Part shown: piece by piece, positions 45,880-53,558 of the stretch
How positions within the stretch are numbered: the first letter of the stretch is position 1
Layout of the letters: the number at the start of each line of letters is the position of its first letter
NCBI GenBank assembly: GCA_038253885.1
Contig: JBBSGP010000004.1
Coordinates: 42,155-106,154, forward strand
Length of the DNA: 64,000 bases
From: JALZAQ01 sp038253885
Lineage (GTDB): Bacteria > Gemmatimonadota > Gemmatimonadetes > Gemmatimonadales > Gemmatimonadaceae
Direction: 5' to 3'
Position numbers and translations under genes: made by a program
The notes under the pieces: model-generated
Database searches by the model: none
Told to the model about the DNA's origin: nothing
Seen by the model: only the letters and a program-made list of their open reading frames with translations

Positions 45880-46473
45880 TCAGCGAGAGCTTGCGTGCGC
45901 GACCGAGGCAGCGTTCGTGTCGGGGAGAGTCGCTTCTCCGAATTGATCCCGCAGCGCCGCGTTCGCGTCGGCGAGATCACGCGAGAGTATGTCGCCGGCT
46001 CGGGCGACCACCTCGCCGGGAACGGCATCGGTGCGCCCGGCGAAGCGCAGCAGCGCTCGTCCCAGATGCCACCCCGAGCCGGCGCCTTCGCGGTTCGTCA
46101 GCGCATCGGTGTACGCGCGCAGGCGTAAGTTGAGCTGGCGCTCCGCCACTCGAAGCTTGCCGGCCGCGATCGATGGATCGTGCGCCAGGGCGACCGCCAA
46201 CGCGCGGGCGACGAGCGATGCTGTTCGGTCGTCGAGAGCATCCCTCTGGGCACCGATCAACCCCAAGGCCCAGCGCGCATAGCGCAGCTCCCAACGAGCG
46301 TGATCGAGGTCATCTCCGGCGGCGTGGGATGCCAGCCACTCCACGTCAGCGCTCGACGGCTCGCGTCCAAGCGTCGATACGTAAGCGGCCGCCCGCGCCT
46401 CGAGCGCGCGCCGCGCGCGCCACGCTTCCCACCAGCCGAGCAGCGGCCGCAGCGCGACTGGAGACGACGACAC
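45880..46473 (-). CDS. Hypothetical helical protein
   Basis: Not recognised. 197 residues, rich in Ala/Arg/Leu and predicted mostly helical: RPLLGWWEAWRARRALEARA, WLASHAAGDDLDHARWELRY, DALDDRTASLVARALAVALA. No signal peptide or membrane segment. It begins 4 bases after the Rrf2-type regulator gene, so the two are probably co-transcribed. Codon use matches the neighbours, so it is likely real. Confidence 0.65.
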   Translation of the reverse strand: MSSSPVALRPLLGWWEAWRARRALEARAAAYVSTLGREPSSADVEWLASHAAGDDLDHARWELRYARWALGLIGAQRDALDDRTASLVARALAVALAHDPSIAAGKLRVAERQLNLRLRAYTDALTNREGAGSGWHLGRALLRFAGRTDAVPGEVVARAGDILSRDLADANAALRDQFGEATLPDTNAASVAHASSR

Positions 46474-46477
46474 GGCG

Positions 46478-46933
46478 TCAGGCCTGGAGTATGGGCAGTC
46501 CTACCTGGCGGCGCACAGCCGGTTCTCCGTGAAGCAGATCGGAGAGATGCACCCCTTCCAGCACGTGATCGATGCGCTGCTGGAGCATGATCCACACCGG
46601 ACGGATGCTGCAATCGTGCTCGGCTGCGCAGCGCTCACTGTCTATCGGATGCGTGACGCAGTGCAGATCGAACGTCTGGAGCTCCGACGCGCTGATGACC
46701 TCGCGGATCGAGATCTCCTGCGGCGGACGGGAGAGCAGGTAGCCGCCGCGCGACCCGCGCACGCTCTTCACGATGTCGGCTCGCCGCAACCGGAGCAGGA
46801 TCTGCTCGACGTAATCGGCGGGGAGCCGTTCCCGGACGGCGATGTCGCGTCCGGCGATCGCGCCTTCGGACGCTCGACGCGCCAGGGGCAGCGCGCAGAT
46901 GACCCCGTACTCGGCCCACGTGGTGATGCGCAC
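46478..46933 (-). CDS. Rrf2/IscR-family transcriptional regulator
   Basis: Winged-helix regulator: MRITTWAEYGVICALPLARR, DIAVRERLPADYVEQILLRL and VKSVRGSRGGYLLSRPPQEI are the family's DNA-binding parts. Three Cys at 92, 102 and 108 could hold an Fe-S cluster as in IscR or RsrR; the spacing (x9, x5) differs from IscR (x5, x5). GTG start. No isc or suf genes follow, so targets are unknown; aspA lies beyond it in the same direction after 54 bases. Confidence 0.9.
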   Translation of the reverse strand: MRITTWAEYGVICALPLARRASEGAIAGRDIAVRERLPADYVEQILLRLRRADIVKSVRGSRGGYLLSRPPQEISIREVISASELQTFDLHCVTHPIDSERCAAEHDCSIRPVWIMLQQRIDHVLEGVHLSDLLHGEPAVRRQVGLPILQA

Positions 46934-46987
46934 CCGTTGAGGTTATTGACCCGAGAGAGGATGGACAAGAGCCGAACCGCGTGATTC

Positions 46988-48442
46988 TCAACCGGCGGAC
47001 ACGCTCCCGTGCGCTCCGCCGGGGACACCGATCTCGGTCATCTTCCGCAAGTCGAGGGCCTCGTCGACCTGTTGGTCGGACAGGACGTGCTCGCGCTTGA
47101 CGAGGTCGCGGATGAGCACGTTCTCCTTCACCGATTGCTTGCTGATCTCGGCTGCCCGGGCGTAGCCGATCTGCGGAGCGAGCGCCGTCGCCAGGGCCGC
47201 CGATCGCTCCAGCCAGTGACCGCACATCTCCTCATTCGCCTCGATGCCCCGGACGCAGCGCTCGTCGAGAGATGTCGCCGCGCCAGTGAGAATCTGCAGC
47301 GAGAGCATCAGGTTGTGCGCGATGACCGGCATCATCACGTTGAGCTCGAGCTGTCCGTGCTCGGCCGAGATCGCCACACAACTGTCGTTTCCCATCACCT
47401 GGTAGCAGACCTGGTTCACCATCTCGGGAATGGACGGATTCACCTTGCCGGGCATGATGGACGATCCCGGCTGGACGGCGGGCAGGCGAATCTCGTCGAG
47501 GCCGGTGCGGGGCCCGCTGGCCAGCAGACGCAGATCGCTGGCGATCTTGCTGAGGTCCACCGCCAGCGTTCTCAGCTGGGAGCTGAGCCCGGCCGCGTCA
47601 CCCATGCTCTGCATCAGCTGCACGCGGTCCATGCCGCCGCGCAGATCGAGACCGGTGATCGCGCGGAGGTGCGCCACCATCTTCGCCGGATAGTCGGGCT
47701 CGGCATTGACACCGGTACCCACCGCCGTGCCGCCGATGCCGAGGTCCCGCATGAAGTCGGCGGCCTGCTCGACGCGCTTGATGTTGCGCGCGATGGTCCC
47801 GCCGTACGCGGTGAACTCCTGACCGAGACGGATGGGCATGGCATCCTGCAGATGCGTGCGGCCGGACTTGAGAACATTGTCGAACTCGCGGCCTTTGGCC
47901 AACAAGCTGTCCTGCAACGCGCGAAAGGCGGCGAGGAGTCCACGCCCCGGCCCCACCGCATCGCCCACGCCGTCCAGCAACGCCAGGCAACCGAGCCGGA
48001 TGGCGGTCGGAATGACGTCGTTGGTGGACTGCGCCATGTTGACGTGATCGTTCGGGTGCACGGGCGCGTACGAGCCTCGGGCGCTTCCGAGCAACTCGTT
48101 GGCGCGGTTCGCCAGCACCTCGTTCGCGTTCATGTTGTGCGATGTTCCCGCGCCGGCCTGGTACACGTCGACGACGAAGTTCTCGCGATGCTGGCCCGCC
48201 AGCACCTCGTCCGCCGCCCGAACAATCGCGTCCGCCAGATCGGCATCGAGACGGCCCGTGTCGCGATGCGTCAGGGCAGCCGCTTTCTTGATCCAGACCG
48301 TCGCCGTCACAAAGGCCGGCAGGGGGCGGAGGCCGCTGATCGGAAAGTTCTGACGCGCGCGCATCGTCTGGACGCCGTAGAGCGCGTCGGCCGGTACCTG
48401 GAGCGGGCCGAGGGGATCTCGCTCAGTGCGTGTCTCAGCCAT
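46988..48442 (-). CDS. aspA: Aspartate ammonia-lyase
   Basis: Releases ammonia from aspartate to give fumarate. The family loop is GSSIMPGKVNPSIPEMVNQV; this, together with YQAGAGTSHNMNANEVLANR, matches aspartase better than fumarase C (which has QTGSGTQTNMNxNEV and NPTQCE). TNDVIPTAIRL and GRTHLQDAMPIRLGQEFTAY are shared superfamily motifs. 484 residues; GGAGA seven bases before the ATG. Confidence 0.9.
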   Translation of the reverse strand: MAETRTERDPLGPLQVPADALYGVQTMRARQNFPISGLRPLPAFVTATVWIKKAAALTHRDTGRLDADLADAIVRAADEVLAGQHRENFVVDVYQAGAGTSHNMNANEVLANRANELLGSARGSYAPVHPNDHVNMAQSTNDVIPTAIRLGCLALLDGVGDAVGPGRGLLAAFRALQDSLLAKGREFDNVLKSGRTHLQDAMPIRLGQEFTAYGGTIARNIKRVEQAADFMRDLGIGGTAVGTGVNAEPDYPAKMVAHLRAITGLDLRGGMDRVQLMQSMGDAAGLSSQLRTLAVDLSKIASDLRLLASGPRTGLDEIRLPAVQPGSSIMPGKVNPSIPEMVNQVCYQVMGNDSCVAISAEHGQLELNVMMPVIAHNLMLSLQILTGAATSLDERCVRGIEANEEMCGHWLERSAALATALAPQIGYARAAEISKQSVKENVLIRDLVKREHVLSDQQVDEALDLRKMTEIGVPGGAHGSVSAG

Positions 48443-48484
48443 GTCCGTTCTCCGCGGGAATGAACCGGTGGCGACTCGGTGACG

Positions 48485-49288
48485 TCACCGCGCCACGCTG
48501 AAAGTCGAGATGACGAGAAGCTGCGCTGATCCGAGGTCCCGGTGGGAGATTCGGATTCGCGACGCGTCGATGTGACGGAGACCGCCGGCGGCGTCGCGCC
48601 AGCCTCCAACGAGCGCCGCCGGGATCACCGCCGCACCGTCGTCCACCAGTGCGCACGCGATCTGCTGATCGAGCACAGTCGAGCCGACAGTGGCGTACTC
48701 GAGCGCCAGCTGGAGCTTCGAGGCCGCATCACCGGCGGGCGTCCAGGTGATCGGAATACCCTGCCCCACGGCCGGCGCCGTGGTCACGCTTCCGAGCACG
48801 AACGCCTCCGATGTCTTCGCCGAGATGCTGGCTGCCGGGAAGCCCGTCGCCACGCCGGGGAGGGTGAAGGTCGCGACGTCGCCGGGCGAATAGGGGAGAC
48901 CGCCGATGCCCGGAAGAACATAGCTCCGTACTCCGTTCTGCGAGGCGGGCTTGAGCTGTCCGGATGACGTCCCCAGAGTGACGGCTATGCTGTCGCCTGC
49001 ATTCACGTAGACGAGCGTGTCGCGGGAGATGACCGGCGAGGCGCTGAATGGAAGGATGGCGCACGAATCGCGCGAGATGGTGCTGGTAGGGAGCTGGACA
49101 CCGGACGTCCGATAGAAAACGGCGACCGGCCGGGTGCTGTAGGCCGGACCGTCGCCGGCGGTGCCGAGGGTGATCACTCCGTAATCCAGCGTCGCGCGGT
49201 TGTCGGTCACACTGCTACACGCCGCCGACAGCACGAGCGAGAGCGCCGCCGGACCGACCGCTCTCCACGATGGCAAGTTGCCTCTCAC
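48485..49288 (-). CDS. Hypothetical lipoprotein
   Basis: Not recognised. GTG start with GGGAAGAG ahead gives a lipoprotein signal (AVGPAALSLVLSAA then Cys). The rest is beta-rich without catalytic motifs: TLDYGVITLGTAGDGPAYST, GDVATFTLPGVATGFPAASI, QIACALVDDGAAVIPAALVG. 267 residues. Its start overlaps by a few bases the end of the selenoprotein-like gene upstream (49296), to which it may be linked. Confidence 0.7.
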   Translation of the reverse strand: MRGNLPSWRAVGPAALSLVLSAACSSVTDNRATLDYGVITLGTAGDGPAYSTRPVAVFYRTSGVQLPTSTISRDSCAILPFSASPVISRDTLVYVNAGDSIAVTLGTSSGQLKPASQNGVRSYVLPGIGGLPYSPGDVATFTLPGVATGFPAASISAKTSEAFVLGSVTTAPAVGQGIPITWTPAGDAASKLQLALEYATVGSTVLDQQIACALVDDGAAVIPAALVGGWRDAAGGLRHIDASRIRISHRDLGSAQLLVISTFSVAR

Positions 49289-49295
49289 CTCTTCC

Positions 49296-49832
49296 CTATC
49301 TCGTGACGGGAATTCGCAACGCGAGCGCGAAACGATTGAAATAGTTGAAAAGGGCCACGACCGCGGTGATCTCGACAATCTGCTCGGGCGTCCACTGCCG
49401 CGCGAGGGTCGACTGGATGTCCTCCGAGATCGACGCGCCCACGGGCGTCATCGCGCTCGCGTAGGCGAGTGCGCTTCCCCACGCCGGCTCGAATGCGGAG
49501 CCGTCGCCGGATCGAGCCGCGCCGAGCTGCAGCTCCGTTGCTCCCAGCCGCCTTGCCAAGGCGGTGTGCGAAGCGAGTCAATACTCACATCCATTCACAT
49601 GCGAGACGCGCAACGTCAGGAGCTCCTTGAGCAGTGCCGGCACGGTGCCAGGCCCCATGACGGCGCGCATATGAGCGAAGAGCGTCTCGACGATGTCCGG
49701 ACGGTGGGCCGCGGCCCGGAACAGGTTCGGGATGTTTCCGCGCTCCCGCAGCAGCGCTTCGAGGAGCGCCCGCGTCGATCCAGCCACGTCCTCGATGCCG
49801 AGCAGCGGCACCCTCGCCTCGTCATGCGGCAT
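49296..49832 (-). CDS. Probable selenoprotein: carboxymuconolactone decarboxylase/AhpD-fold protein with CxxU motif
   Basis: The frame is interrupted once, by TGA at 49578-49580, exactly where this family has the second Cys of its CxxC motif: VSHVNGCEY-U-LASHTALARRLG. Read with selenocysteine at residue 85 (Cys at 82) the product is 178 residues, of normal length and continuous similarity on both sides (KELLTLRVSHVNGCEY before, TPEQIVEITAVVALFNYFNR after). Thirteen bases after TGA lies a 7-base hairpin with loop GGC, at the bacterial SECIS position. Members are peroxidase-like thiol enzymes (AhpD, PA2867 type). The ATG at 49832 overlaps the upstream gene. Automated annotation would report two fragments or a pseudogene. 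Confidence 0.85.
49548..49564 (-). promoter_or_regulatory. Candidate bacterial SECIS hairpin of the CxxU protein
   Basis: On the minus strand CCGCCTT-GGC-AAGGCGG, a perfect 7-base stem with a 3-base loop beginning GG. It starts 14 bases after the UGA, with the loop at +21 to +23, inside the 16-37 base window known for bacterial SECIS elements. Confidence 0.65.
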
Positions 49833-50337
49833 CGGCTTTCTCCTGTGAAAGGATCGACGGCAGCAGCGCGGCCAGGCCCAGAACAGCACCGGCCATCGCC
49901 ACACCGAGCGCCGCCACGGACAGGCCATGCAGCCGTCCGAAGGCGATCCTCCTCGGATCGTTGTCTGCCAGCGCTCCGATGGGGCCGTCGATTGCACCGC
50001 GCACCCGGTCAATTCCCCACCCGGCGATCACCTCGCCAGTGGCGCATCCTCCAGCCAGCAACAGCGCCGCCACGAGACAGACCGAGCGCCGTCGGCGGGA
50101 CGCGTGACCCACCGCGGCGGCAGCGAGACCCCCGCCACACACGACGCCGGCGACCAGCACGGAGGGCAACACCCCTCCGACCACCATGCCGGCGAGCATT
50201 CGCGAGGGAAGGACTCGAAAGGCCGCCGGCGCGAGCACGGCACCAAACAGCATCGACGCGCCGAGCCATCCGGAGAGCATCAGCACGACCGTGACCCTCA
50301 CGCTCGGAGATGCAAGCCGGTGCACAGCGCCCGCCAT
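49822..50337 (-). CDS. DUF4149/TMEM205-like membrane protein
   Basis: Four predicted membrane helices in 171 residues: VTVVLMLSGWLGASMLFGAV, GMVVGGVLPSVLVAGVVCGG, SVCLVAALLLAGGCATG and LSVAALGVAMAGAVLGLAAL. The pattern, with AVLAPAAFRVLPSRMLAGMV between helices 1 and 2, resembles DUF4149 proteins of unknown function. The ATG at 50337 shares a base with the upstream stop; 11-base overlap with the next gene. Confidence 0.75.
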   Translation of the reverse strand: MAGAVHRLASPSVRVTVVLMLSGWLGASMLFGAVLAPAAFRVLPSRMLAGMVVGGVLPSVLVAGVVCGGGLAAAAVGHASRRRRSVCLVAALLLAGGCATGEVIAGWGIDRVRGAIDGPIGALADNDPRRIAFGRLHGLSVAALGVAMAGAVLGLAALLPSILSQEKADAA

Positions 50338-50981
50338 CACCGGCTCCCCGCGATGCGCGCCGAGCCATTGAGGAAAGGATTGCTCCGCTTCTCCTCTCCG
50401 ATCGTGGTCTCCGGACCGTGACCCGGGTAGACGATCATGGCGTCGGGAAGCTCGGCGAGCGCGGCCAGCGTGCGCGCAAGGTTCGCGGGGTTCGCCAACG
50501 GAAGATCGGTGCGACCAATCGAGCCGGCGAACAGGCAATCACCAACGAATGCCACGCCATGCCCGTGAAGCACGACATGGCCTGGCGCATGACCTGGTGC
50601 GTGCATCACGGTGAAGCGGAGCGAAGACAGCTCGAGAATCTGGCCGGAAGAGAAGTCATGGTCCGGGGGTGGCGGCGGCTCGATCCGGACACCGAAAAGG
50701 AGCCCGTGCTGCACCGCCGCATCGTACAGCGGACGCTCCAGCGGGTGCAGATGCACCGGGGCGCCCGTCGCCTTCTTCACCGCTGCCACTGCGCCCACGT
50801 GGTCCACATGGCCGTGCGTGAGCCAGATGGCCTGGATCGTCACTCCGGCCGACGCCGCCATATCGAGCAGCCGCTCCGCATCCTCTCCCGGATCGATCAG
50901 CGCCGCCATTCGCGCGGTCTCATCGATGACGAGGTACGCGTTCTCCTGGAAGGGGCCGGTGGCAATCCGCTGAACCTTCAC
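50337..50981 (-). CDS. Metallo-beta-lactamase-fold hydrolase (glyoxalase II-like)
   Basis: Zinc hydrolase with the metal motif TIQAIWLTHGHVDHVGAV (HxHxDH), MHAPGHAPGHVVLHG, FVGDCLFAGSIGRTDLP and VYPGHGPETTIGEEKRSNPF, the standard set of the hydroxyacylglutathione-hydrolase-like group. 214 residues, GTG start. The C-terminal domain of true glyoxalase II is missing, so the substrate is uncertain. Next to trxB in a redox-oriented block. Confidence 0.9.
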   Translation of the reverse strand: MKVQRIATGPFQENAYLVIDETARMAALIDPGEDAERLLDMAASAGVTIQAIWLTHGHVDHVGAVAAVKKATGAPVHLHPLERPLYDAAVQHGLLFGVRIEPPPPPDHDFSSGQILELSSLRFTVMHAPGHAPGHVVLHGHGVAFVGDCLFAGSIGRTDLPLANPANLARTLAALAELPDAMIVYPGHGPETTIGEEKRSNPFLNGSARIAGSR

Positions 50982-50991
50982 GATGCCGCTT

Positions 50992-51978
50992 TCATACCGC
51001 GTAGCCGCCAGTACCCGTGATGTGCGGAATCTCGCGATGATTCAGCGCCGTCAGATATTTCTCGGCCGCGATCGCGGCGGTCGTTCCATCCCCGGCGGCA
51101 GTCGTCACCTGTCTGGTGAGCTGCGCCCTCAGGTCGCCGGCGGCAAAGAGACCGGGGATGGACGTCTCCATGTTCACATCGGTGGTGATGTATCCGGCCG
51201 CGTCGTGCTCCACATGTCCATCGATGACTCCGGTGTTCGGCCGGAACCCGATGAAGATGAAGATGCCGGTCGCCGGGAGCGTGGTCCGCTCGCCCGTCAG
51301 CACGTTGCGGAGATGAAGCTGGGTCACGAGTCCCTGGTCGTCGGCCTCGATCTTCTCGACCACGGTGTGCCACACGGTGACGATCTTCGGGTTCTCGAAC
51401 ACCCGTTTCTGCACGATCTTTGACGCGCGGAGCTCATCCCGCCGGTGGATCAGATAGACCTTCTCGGCATAGCGCGTGAGAAAGTCACTCTCCTCGGCCG
51501 CGGCGTCGCCGCCGCCGACGACCGCGATTGTGTGTCCCTTGAAGAACGCTCCGTCGCAGATCGCGCAGTAGGAGACCCCCTTGCCCGCATATTCGAGCTC
51601 TCCGGGAACGCCGAGCTTGATCGGCGTGCCGCCAGCCGTGATGATGACCGCCGGAGATCGGTACACGTCGCCCCCTTCGGCGACGGTGTCGAAGCCGCCG
51701 TCGGGACGTTTGCGGATGGCCTCCACCACGACTCCGGTTCGGATCTCGGCGCCGAACTTTCGCGCGTGGCTCTCGAATTTCTGCGCGAGGTCCCATCCCT
51801 CGACGTGCTCAAATCCGGGATAGTCCTCGATGATCTCGGTGTTGAGCAGCTCGCCTCCCGGTGCGCCCCGCTCGAGGAGCACCGTTTTCAGCATCGACCG
51901 GCCGGCATACATGGCGGCGGTCAGACCGGCCGGTCCTGCACCGACGATCACCAGCTCGAACGAGTACGTCTCAGGCAT
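50992..51978 (-). CDS. trxB: Thioredoxin-disulfide reductase
   Basis: Flavoenzyme passing electrons from NADPH to thioredoxin. FAD motif VIVGAGPAGLTAAMYAGRSM, NADPH motif IAVVGGGDAAAEESDFLTRY, redox site SYCAICDGAFF (CAIC, ordinary Cys) and FAAGDLRAQLTRQVTTAAGD. 328 residues from the ATG at 51978 (a TTG two codons earlier is the alternative). It is flanked by two probable selenoproteins of the thiol-peroxidase kind, which suggests a common reducing system. Confidence 0.95.
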   Translation of the reverse strand: MPETYSFELVIVGAGPAGLTAAMYAGRSMLKTVLLERGAPGGELLNTEIIEDYPGFEHVEGWDLAQKFESHARKFGAEIRTGVVVEAIRKRPDGGFDTVAEGGDVYRSPAVIITAGGTPIKLGVPGELEYAGKGVSYCAICDGAFFKGHTIAVVGGGDAAAEESDFLTRYAEKVYLIHRRDELRASKIVQKRVFENPKIVTVWHTVVEKIEADDQGLVTQLHLRNVLTGERTTLPATGIFIFIGFRPNTGVIDGHVEHDAAGYITTDVNMETSIPGLFAAGDLRAQLTRQVTTAAGDGTTAAIAAEKYLTALNHREIPHITGTGGYAV

Positions 51979-51996
51979 GTCCAACCGAGAAAAGTG

Positions 51997-52830
51997 TCAT
52001 CGCAACGGCGCATCGCTCGGCTCGCCGATGGCCAGCAGCGCCAGCGCTCCGTGACAATGGGAGACCGTGCCGACCAGTACCTTGGCCGCCGAAGAGGCGG
52101 CGACCTCCGCTACAAGGCGATCCGCTTCGAGCACCGCCGCGGTGTCGAACATTCCGACCCCGTACGCGCGGTGCTCACAATGAAGAACGATCGGACCGTG
52201 AATCTCGTGCCCACGCTGGCGCTCCGACGCCACGTAGGAGCGAAGCGCCGGCGGCATGCTCCAGGTGCGTGGTCCCCGGATCTCCGGACACAATGGCGGC
52301 TCGATGCAGTTGATAGGGCAGATCCATTCGGCAAAGCTGCCGAAATGCACCCCGCCCGCGCCGGCCATCTGCCAGGGAAGATTGGGCGGGCGCTGTAATG
52401 CCTCGGTGACGATGCGCCGGAGGGGCCACCGCGCACGCGCACGATCGATCAACCATTCGTACATGAGGTGTGGCATGAGGGGCGACGGGACGATCGCATC
52501 GCGCTCCGTGCCGCTGGCCGCAGCGGCGGCCCGGTCGAAGTAGCCACGAAAGAAGCCGGCCCAGTCGGATGCAACGACCGTCGGAGCCGGCGAATGGCTC
52601 GCCTCGACGGGTACGGCTCGGGCCTCGCGTGCAACCCGGCAGGCCGGATCGCGATCCACCACAAGCAGACGGTTCCAGCTCAACGCCCCAGCGGCATCGG
52701 CGCGAGCCAGCTGCCGTACGTAGTACGCGCCGTAGCAGCCTCCGCCCACGACAACGATCGACCCGTAACTCCCAATCCTCGCGCGGCGCGGCCCCGCGGT
52801 CCGAGCAATGTCGAGAGCTTCAGCGCACAT
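51997..52830 (-). CDS. Unknown protein with Rossmann-like start and conserved-looking Cys motif
   Basis: Not recognised. SIVVVGGGCYGAYYVRQLAR (residues 24-43) resembles a dinucleotide-binding beta-alpha-beta turn, followed by LLVVDRDPACRVAREA. A CP-x2-C-x5-CP cluster (WICPINCIEPPLCPEIRGP, Cys 171, 175, 181) plus HCEHRAYGVGMFDTAAVLEA and VGTVSHCHGALALL suggest metal or Fe-S binding. 277 residues; no signal peptide. The start overlaps the preceding short-chain dehydrogenase gene by 11 bases, so the two are coupled. Confidence 0.7.
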   Translation of the reverse strand: MCAEALDIARTAGPRRARIGSYGSIVVVGGGCYGAYYVRQLARADAAGALSWNRLLVVDRDPACRVAREARAVPVEASHSPAPTVVASDWAGFFRGYFDRAAAAASGTERDAIVPSPLMPHLMYEWLIDRARARWPLRRIVTEALQRPPNLPWQMAGAGGVHFGSFAEWICPINCIEPPLCPEIRGPRTWSMPPALRSYVASERQRGHEIHGPIVLHCEHRAYGVGMFDTAAVLEADRLVAEVAASSAAKVLVGTVSHCHGALALLAIGEPSDAPLR

Positions 52831-53557
52831 GGCGGCCGCCGTCGACGATGAGAGTCTCGCCGGTCACGTAATCGGCCTCGATGAGAAAGACGACAGCGTG
52901 CGAGACGTCGTCGGGAGAGCCGATACGGCGAAGCGGTGTGGTGCTGGCGAGGCGCTCGGCATCGGCCGGCGCGAAGTTGTCGGGAAGCAGAACCGCGCCC
53001 GGCGCGATCGCGTTGACCCGGATCGACGGCGCCAGAACGCGCGCCAGCGACTCGGTCATGTGGATCACCCCGGCCTTGGTGATTCCGTGCGGGACATACG
53101 CCGGCCAGGCCTCGAGGCCCGCCAGATCGGCGATGTTGATGATGACGCCGCCTTGCGCACCGCCGGCGCGCATCGCGCGGCCGGCGGCGACGGCACAGAA
53201 GAACGGCGCGCGCAGGTTCAACGCGAACATCTCGTCCCACTGCGCGACCGTCACGCTCTCCAGTGGTGTTCGGAGCATGACGGCGGCGGAATTGACGAGG
53301 ACATCGAGAGTGCCAGCGCGGCTCACGACATCCTCGATGAGGCGGTCCGGCGCTTCGGCTCGCGACAGGTCCGCCTGGACCAGCCAGCCTTCACCCCCGA
53401 CCCGCTCGATCCGGGAGAGCGTGTCGCGCGCCCCATCGTCGGAGGCATGGTAATGGACCGCCACCCTGGCGCCCCGGCCCCCGAGCGCAACCGCGATCGC
53501 CTGTCCCACCCGGCGTCCCGCGCCAGTCACCAGGGCGGTGCGTCCTCTGAGCTCCAC
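52820..53557 (-). CDS. Short-chain dehydrogenase/reductase, pteridine-reductase-like
   Basis: VELRGRTALVTGAGRRVGQA with a basic GAGRRVG turn suits NADP(H) and resembles FolM/PTR1-type reductases. LDVLVNSAAVMLRTPLESV follows. At the active site the usual YxxxK reads H-G-I-T-K in WPAYVPHGITKAGVIHM, so the catalytic Tyr is replaced by His (a Tyr lies three residues before). APSIRVNAIAPGAVLLPDN and YVTGETLIVDGGRHV are intact. 245 residues from the GTG at 53557, one base after the peroxiredoxin stop. Substrate unknown. Confidence 0.88.
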   Translation of the reverse strand: MELRGRTALVTGAGRRVGQAIAVALGGRGARVAVHYHASDDGARDTLSRIERVGGEGWLVQADLSRAEAPDRLIEDVVSRAGTLDVLVNSAAVMLRTPLESVTVAQWDEMFALNLRAPFFCAVAAGRAMRAGGAQGGVIINIADLAGLEAWPAYVPHGITKAGVIHMTESLARVLAPSIRVNAIAPGAVLLPDNFAPADAERLASTTPLRRIGSPDDVSHAVVFLIEADYVTGETLIVDGGRHVR

Positions 53558-53558
53558 G

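Noticed and set aside
46988..48442. Class II fumarase
   Set aside because: The superfamily motif is shared, but QAGAGTSHNMNANEV and NPSIPEMVNQV match aspartase rather than fumarase C.
49296..49832. Pseudogene or sequencing error at the TGA of the AhpD-fold gene
   Set aside because: The stop replaces exactly the redox Cys, a hairpin follows at SECIS distance, and a second thiol-peroxidase gene 4 kb away shows the same substitution. A random error would not choose the catalytic codon twice.
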